DNA of 64,000 nucleotides from Nocardioides guangzhouensis. GTDB lineage: Bacteria > Actinomycetota > Actinomycetes > Propionibacteriales > Nocardioidaceae. The stretch lies in contig NZ_SDKM01000008.1 in assembly GCF_004519545.1 (NCBI RefSeq), forward strand, positions 62,001 through 126,000, given 5' to 3'. Made by a program: the position numbers and the translations under genes. Position 1 is the first letter of the stretch, and each line of letters begins with the position of its first letter. The notes under the pieces are model-generated. The model made no database searches. It worked only from the letters and a program-made list of their open reading frames with translations, and was not told the DNA's origin. Positions 61,610-64,000 of this stretch are shown here, piece by piece.

Positions 61610-61977
61610 GCGCCGCGACGGCCGAGCAGGTCGACGACGAGCTCTGGTCGGCGATTGGGGACCCGACCCGGCGGCGGATGCTCGACCTGCTGCTGGCCGA
61701 CGGCGCCGGCACCGCGTCCTCGCTGGGCCGGCAGCTGCCGGTGACCCGGCAGGCGGTGGCCAAGCACCTGGGCGTCCTCGACCGGGTCGGCCTGGTCACG
61801 GCGACGCCGGCGGGGCGCGAGAAGCGCTACCGGGTCGACGAGGCGCAGCTGGCCCGCGCGGCCGCGCAGCTCGAGTCGGTGGGCTCGACCTGGGACGCCC
61901 GGCTGCGCCGGATCAAGCGCCTGGCCGAGGCGATCCAGCGCCGTCAGGACCAGCAGGACCGGGAACAGCAGACCTAG
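61606..61977 (+). CDS. ArsR-family repressor
   Basis: A 123-aa winged-helix ArsR-type regulator. The recognition region is DELWSAIGDPTRRRMLDLLL near 11-30 and then ASSLGRQLPVTRQAVAKHLGVLDRVGLV, split ASSLGRQLPVT and RQAVAKHLGVLDRVGLV. No CxxC metal motif is seen, so it likely senses a small molecule or another input rather than arsenic. GTG overlaps the SRPBCC stop (GTGA). It probably represses its own operon through the twin operators. Confidence 0.9.
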   Translation: MSAATAEQVDDELWSAIGDPTRRRMLDLLLADGAGTASSLGRQLPVTRQAVAKHLGVLDRVGLVTATPAGREKRYRVDEAQLARAAAQLESVGSTWDARLRRIKRLAEAIQRRQDQQDREQQT

Positions 61978-62004
61978 CGAGCGAACACGACGAAGGAGAG
62001 AGCA

Positions 62005-62448
62005 ATGGTGGACATTCTGCACAGGGTCGGGGTCAAGGACGCGACACCGAAGCAGGTGTACGACGTGCTGACCACGATCGACGGCCTGGCCGGCTGGTGG
62101 ACCGACGACACGAAGGGGAGCACCGACGTCGGCGGGGTGATCGAGTTCCGGTTCCCGCCGGGCGGGTTCGACATGGAGGTCGTCGACCAGCGTCCCTCGG
62201 AGCGGGTCACCTGGAAGGTCGTCGACGGCCCCGAGGAGTGGGTCGGGACCACGATCGACTGGGACCTGCGCCAGGACGGCGACTACACGATCGTGATGTT
62301 CGGGCACCGCGGCTGGAAGGAGCCGGTCGAGTTCATGCACCACTGCAGCACCAAGTGGGCGACGTACCTCATGAGCCTGAAGTCGCTCGTCGAGACCGGC
62401 GTCGGCGCCCCGGCGCCCCGGGACGTGCACGTGGCCTACCCGGACTGA
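62005..62448 (+). CDS. SRPBCC domain protein, second copy
   Basis: A 147-aa SRPBCC/AHSA1-like protein, related to the 61148 gene but diverged. The fold starts MVDILHRVGVKDATPKQVYD, and TIDGLAGWWTDDTKGS follows, with a cavity-closing C-terminal helix EFMHHCSTKWATYLMSLKSL near 115-135. It sits 27 bases after the ArsR gene and has AAGGAGAG about 6 bases before the ATG, so it is the third gene of the operon. A 14-bp hairpin terminator follows at 62462. Confidence 0.88.
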   Translation: MVDILHRVGVKDATPKQVYDVLTTIDGLAGWWTDDTKGSTDVGGVIEFRFPPGGFDMEVVDQRPSERVTWKVVDGPEEWVGTTIDWDLRQDGDYTIVMFGHRGWKEPVEFMHHCSTKWATYLMSLKSLVETGVGAPAPRDVHVAYPD

Positions 62449-62461
62449 ACCCGCGACACGT

Positions 62462-62499
62462 CGGTCGGGCCCTCCAGGAACAAGGGGAGGGCCCGACCG
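62462..62499 (+). terminator. 14-bp hairpin terminator of the SRPBCC-ArsR operon
   Basis: CGGTCGGGCCCTCC and GGAGGGCCCGACCG pair perfectly across a 10-nt loop, 14 bases past the stop codon. Confidence 0.88.
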
Positions 62500-62528
62500 T
62501 CCCCGTCAGGGGGCGGGATCACCAGTAG

Positions 62529-62547
62529 TTGACATAATGCACGTTAT
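62529..62547. promoter_or_regulatory. AT-rich promoter/operator-like island in a convergent gap
   Basis: TTGACA (62529-62534) is followed by an imperfect palindrome, ATAATGCACGTTAT (62534-62547). It is the most AT-rich spot near here. It lies between two gene ends, where no promoter is expected, so it may be left from a lost gene or drive an unannotated transcript. Confidence 0.35.
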
Positions 62548-62562
62548 CGGAACGGAACTCAC

Positions 62563-62583
62563 GCCTGGAGGGCTCCTCCAGGC
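62563..62583 (-). terminator. Hairpin terminator of the UvrA-like gene
   Basis: GCCTGGAGG and CCTCCAGGC form a 9-bp perfect stem around GCT, 10 bases past the stop codon of the UvrA-like gene. Confidence 0.8.
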
Positions 62584-62592
62584 GGCGGCTGC

Positions 62593-64000
<1,408 letters not shown>

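Overview
This is a 64 kb piece of chromosome from a high-GC actinobacterium. The codon use (almost every third position G or C), the frequent GTG starts, the many lipoproteins and Tat/Sec-exported wall enzymes, and families such as FabG4, HtdX-like MaoC, KstR, LigB and ECF42 point to the order Propionibacteriales, with a Nocardioides-like organism the best guess (inference; no marker gene such as 16S rRNA is present). Coding density is above 90 percent. I see no tRNA, rRNA, CRISPR array, prophage or insertion sequence.

Layout. 1-8157: fatty-acid/thioester metabolism, with two thiolases, a TesB thioesterase, a PAC2 protein, a FabG4-MaoC operon and a TetR regulator whose operator-like sequence recurs in front of fabG4. 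8155-11082: an AfsR-type regulator, an unknown gene and a DUF4242 protein, behind an 11-bp tandem repeat. 11221-16814: ATP-dependent DNA ligase LigB, then a DUF4397-sortase-membrane protein operon, an AlkA-like glycosylase and a small P-loop NTPase. 16838-23083: cardiolipin synthase-like PLD protein, uvrB, a VOC protein, an MFS transporter and a glutamine amidotransferase. 23141-25687: a wall hydrolase that combines three different peptidase domains behind a structured leader. 25688-33894: small proteins, a ferredoxin-NADP reductase, a KstR-type regulator, a glycosyltransferase-methyltransferase-terpene-cyclase-like operon and an esterase operon. Two KstR-type palindromes bracket this block. 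33910-34093: four 51-bp-spaced quasi-palindromic repeats. 34109-41255: TldE/TldD and SbcC/SbcD pairs. 41370-46905: two paralogous DctP-type lipoproteins with an extra C-terminal domain, divergent from a histidine kinase/response regulator pair and without any TRAP permease gene. 46917-54160: aminopeptidase N, conserved small proteins, a ferric-reductase-like flavoprotein, OsmC, and a YciI-ECF42 sigma module with its own promoter. 54175-58961: two acyl-CoA ligases, a cyclophilin lipoprotein and a TIGR02206 membrane protein. 59059-64000: a lipoprotein class E sortase, a decayed zone with two gene remnants around an aldo/keto reductase, an ArsR-SRPBCC operon with twin operators, and a UvrA-like ATPase that runs off the right edge.

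A recurring feature is a TANNNT hexamer placed 6-7 bases before an ATG or GTG with no Shine-Dalgarno sequence. It occurs in front of about fifteen genes and suggests leaderless transcripts. It was used to choose several starts. The most unusual items are the three-peptidase wall hydrolase with its leader hairpin, the permease-less DctP pair beside a two-component system, the KstR-type operators, the 51-bp palindromic repeats, and the two partly deleted gene remnants.
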